In this document: piece by piece, positions 11,966 through 13,889 of the stretch
How positions within the stretch are numbered: the stretch's first letter is position 1
Layout: every line of letters starts with the position of its first letter
Origin: Sedimenticola sp.
Lineage (GTDB): Bacteria > Pseudomonadota > Gammaproteobacteria > Chromatiales > Chromatiaceae
Assembly (NCBI GenBank): GCA_026197195.1
Contig: JAPHUG010000177.1
Span: 1-13,889 of the forward strand
Length of the DNA: 13,889 nt
Direction: 5' to 3'
Program-made: the position numbers and the translations under genes
The notes under the pieces: generated by a model
Databases searched by the model: none
Told to the model about the DNA's origin: nothing
The model's input: only the letters and a program-made list of their open reading frames with translations

Positions 11966-13889
11966 TCAAGCAAAGCGACGCTCCTCGCCGGTTCCGTCAA
12001 CATTCTCAACACAGCGACCACAGAGCTCAGGATGGGCCGCATGACGACCCACATCCTCCCGATGATGCCAACAGCGTCCACATTTGGCATGAGCAGAAGC
12101 CGCCGCCAGCAGATAAACACCCTCTACATCCGTTGCGACGGCATCGGCCGGCTTGCTTGCCAGGTCATGGATTCTGGCATAGGAGGTGATCAAGACAAAG
12201 CGTAACTCATCGCCCAGCTTTGCCAGATCGCTCTTCACCTGATCATCGCAGTAGAGATCGACCTCGGCATCCAGGGATGAACCAATAACGCCCGCAGACC
12301 GGAGCTGTTCAAGCTGTTTACCTACTGCCGTACGCAACGCGATAGTGCGCGACCAGAAGTGACGATCCAACTGATCACCCTGATCCAGGGCAAACAGCCC
12401 TTCATACCAGGTTTCAACAAACACGGTATCATTGCGCTTGCCTGGGATATTTTGCCAGATCTCATCCGCCGTGAAGCTGAGGATAGGCGCCAGCCAGCGC
12501 ACCATCGCTTCCATCACATGATAAATGGCGGTCTGACAGGAACGGCGCGCCTGACAATCTGCCTGGGTGGTGTACTGACGATCCTTAATGATATCCAGGT
12601 AGACACCACCCATCTCTGGTCCGCAGAAGTTATGGATCTTCTGGATAATCAGATGGAACTGATAACCCTTGTAGGCCTCAATAATCTCCGTCTGTAGCTG
12701 TAACGCACGATCCACCACCCAGCGATCCAGCTCAACCATCTCGGCCGCAGGCAGACAGTCCGTCGCCGGGTCAAAGCCATTCAGATTAGCCAGCAGGAAG
12801 CGGGAGGTATTGCGGATTCGGCGATAGGCATCGGCCGTTCGGTTGAGGATCTCATCCGAAACGGTCATTTCACCCCGGTAGTCCGTTGAGGCAACCCAGA
12901 GCCGGATAATATCGGCCCCGAGCTTTTTCATCACGGCCTGTGGACTCACGGTGTTACCCAGCGACTTGGACATTTTGTGCCCTTTGGCGTCCACAGTGAA
13001 TCCGTGGGTCAGGACACCGGCATAGGGGGCACGATTATGTATGGCAACTGAAGTCAGCAGTGAAGACTGGAACCAGCCACGATGTTGATCAGAGCCTTCC
13101 AGGTAGAGCTCAGCCGGGTAGTGCAACTCCTCTCGCGGCTCCAATACAGCATAGTGGGTTACCCCGGAATCAAACCAGACATCCAGTGTGTCCTGCACCT
13201 TGTCATACTGATCCGCCTCAGCCCCCAGCAGCTCCTCGGGATCCAGCGAGAACCATGCCTCAATCCCAGCGCCCTCGATGCGTTTTGCCACCTGCTCAAT
13301 CAGCTCAGCGGTATTGGGATGAAGCGCGCCCGTCAGCTTATGCACAAACAGTGTGATCGGCACACCCCAGGTACGCTGCCGGGAGATACACCAGTCGGGC
13401 CGACCCTCAACCATACCTTCAATGCGGGCGCGTCCCCAGTCCGGGGTAAACACCACCTTGTCGATCTCTTCCAGGGCGGTTTTTCTCAGCCCCTTCTGCT
13501 CCATGCTGATAAACCACTGTGGTGTTGCACGGAAAATGATAGGCGTCTTATGACGCCAGCAGTGCGGGTAACTGTGCGCCAACCGGGTTTCCTGTACCAG
13601 GGCACCCCGAGTTTTCAACACCTCAATCACTTTTTCATTGGCGGTAAAGACGTGCTCGCCAGCAAAGAACTCGGTCCCCTCCAGGAAGCGGCCATCACCA
13701 CCCACCGGGTTATGCACTTCCAAGCCGTAGCGCTGGCCGACGATATAATCGTCCAGACCATGACCGGGGGCGGTATGCACCGCGCCGGTACCGGCGTCCA
13801 GCGTGACATGCTCGCCCAGAATGACAGGCACTTCACGATCATAGAAACAGTGCTTGAGTTTTAGCCCTTCAAACGCGTCACCACGCCCA
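11966..13889 (-). CDS. ileS: Isoleucyl-tRNA synthetase (N-terminal part beyond window)
   Basis: The frame is open to the window edge, giving about 640 residues of a usual 930-940; the HIGH-motif half of the catalytic domain is outside. Visible are part of the CP1 editing domain ([10 protein letters not shown]), the second half of the class-I catalytic domain with [15 protein letters not shown], the KMSKS loop (near 12962-12976, [14 protein letters not shown]), the anticodon-binding domain ([10 protein letters not shown]) and a C-terminal zinc finger ([10 protein letters not shown] and LCGRCVENV, a C-x2-C plus C-x2-C set). The zinc finger and the DNA context mark the bacterial type. It charges tRNA-Ile with isoleucine and edits valine. 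The long antisense open frames over it are shadows. No defect is seen. Confidence 0.98.
   Translation of the reverse strand, partial: GRGDAFEGLKLKHCFYDREVPVILGEHVTLDAGTGAVHTAPGHGLDDYIVGQRYGLEVHNPVGGDGRFLEGTEFFAGEHVFTANEKVIEVLKTRGALVQETRLAHSYPHCWRHKTPIIFRATPQWFISMEQKGLRKTALEEIDKVVFTPDWGRARIEGMVEGRPDWCISRQRTWGVPITLFVHKLTGALHPNTAELIEQVAKRIEGAGIEAWFSLDPEELLGAEADQYDKVQDTLDVWFDSGVTHYAVLEPREELHYPAELYLEGSDQHRGWFQSSLLTSVAIHNRAPYAGVLTHGFTVDAKGHKMSKSLGNTVSPQAVMKKLGADIIRLWVASTDYRGEMTVSDEILNRTADAYRRIRNTSRFLLANLNGFDPATDCLPAAEMVELDRWVVDRALQLQTEIIEAYKGYQFHLIIQKIHNFCGPEMGGVYLDIIKDRQYTTQADCQARRSCQTAIYHVMEAMVRWLAPILSFTADEIWQNIPGKRNDTVFVETWYEGLFALDQGDQLDRHFWSRTIALRTAVGKQLEQLRSAGVIGSSLDAEVDLYCDDQVKSDLAKLGDELRFVLITSYARIHDLASKPADAVATDVEGVYLLAAASAHAKCGRCWHHREDVGRHAAHPELCGRCVENVDGTGEERRFA

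Noticed and set aside
13082..13864. 260-codon open frame on the plus strand over ileS
   Set aside because: It is antisense to a strongly conserved tRNA synthetase and shows no recognisable domain; a shadow frame.
1..13889. CRISPR array, tRNA/rRNA gene, insertion sequence or phage remnant
   Set aside because: No regularly spaced repeats, no cloverleaf or rRNA-like stretch and no transposase or integrase motif were seen.

Overview
The window looks like a piece of a free-living or symbiotic gammaproteobacterial chromosome. The housekeeping genes (ileS, lspA, ampD, nadC, a DUF1631 gene) are gammaproteobacterial in type, and the nadC / DUF1631 / ampD neighbourhood recalls the one I know from Pseudomonas. 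I infer a Chromatiales-like or related sulfur-oxidiser lineage only weakly. I see no rRNA, tRNA, CRISPR array, insertion sequence or phage gene. All genes look intact except the two cut by the window edges.

Layout. (1) 1-3450, plus strand: the end of a Ycf46-like AAA+ ATPase, then an EgtB/SUMF1-fold protein whose iron-binding histidines appear to be replaced, then 6 bases later a radical SAM enzyme with a C-x4-C-x2-C cluster motif. A perfect 11-bp hairpin closes this block. (2) 3485-5812: a periplasmic FKBP-type prolyl isomerase (minus), a 79-residue mini flagellar-rod-like protein (plus), and a minus-strand pair of a small cytosolic FKBP with nadC, where nadC probably starts at a TTG one base after the FKBP stop. 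(3) 5813-8292: two tandem minus-strand Rho-independent terminators, then a 753-residue DUF1631 protein. (4) 8293-8562: a divergent intergenic region with a perfect palindrome and a spaced inverted repeat. (5) 8563-11399, plus strand: five genes packed with overlaps or 2-base gaps, namely two paralogous DUF1538 membrane proteins, a PII-like protein, a two-CBS-domain protein and ampD. (6) 11396-13889, minus strand: the usual ileS-lspA pair, whose lspA end overlaps the ampD end by 4 bases.

The most interesting unit is the DUF1538-DUF1538-PII-CBS cluster. It looks like a two-component membrane transporter or channel with two separate soluble nucleotide-sensing regulators, all translationally coupled. 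Its substrate is unknown. The second is the degenerate EgtB-like protein paired with a radical SAM enzyme, which suggests a modification or biosynthesis step not covered by classical ergothioneine-type chemistry. Functions for both are inference from domains and gene order.
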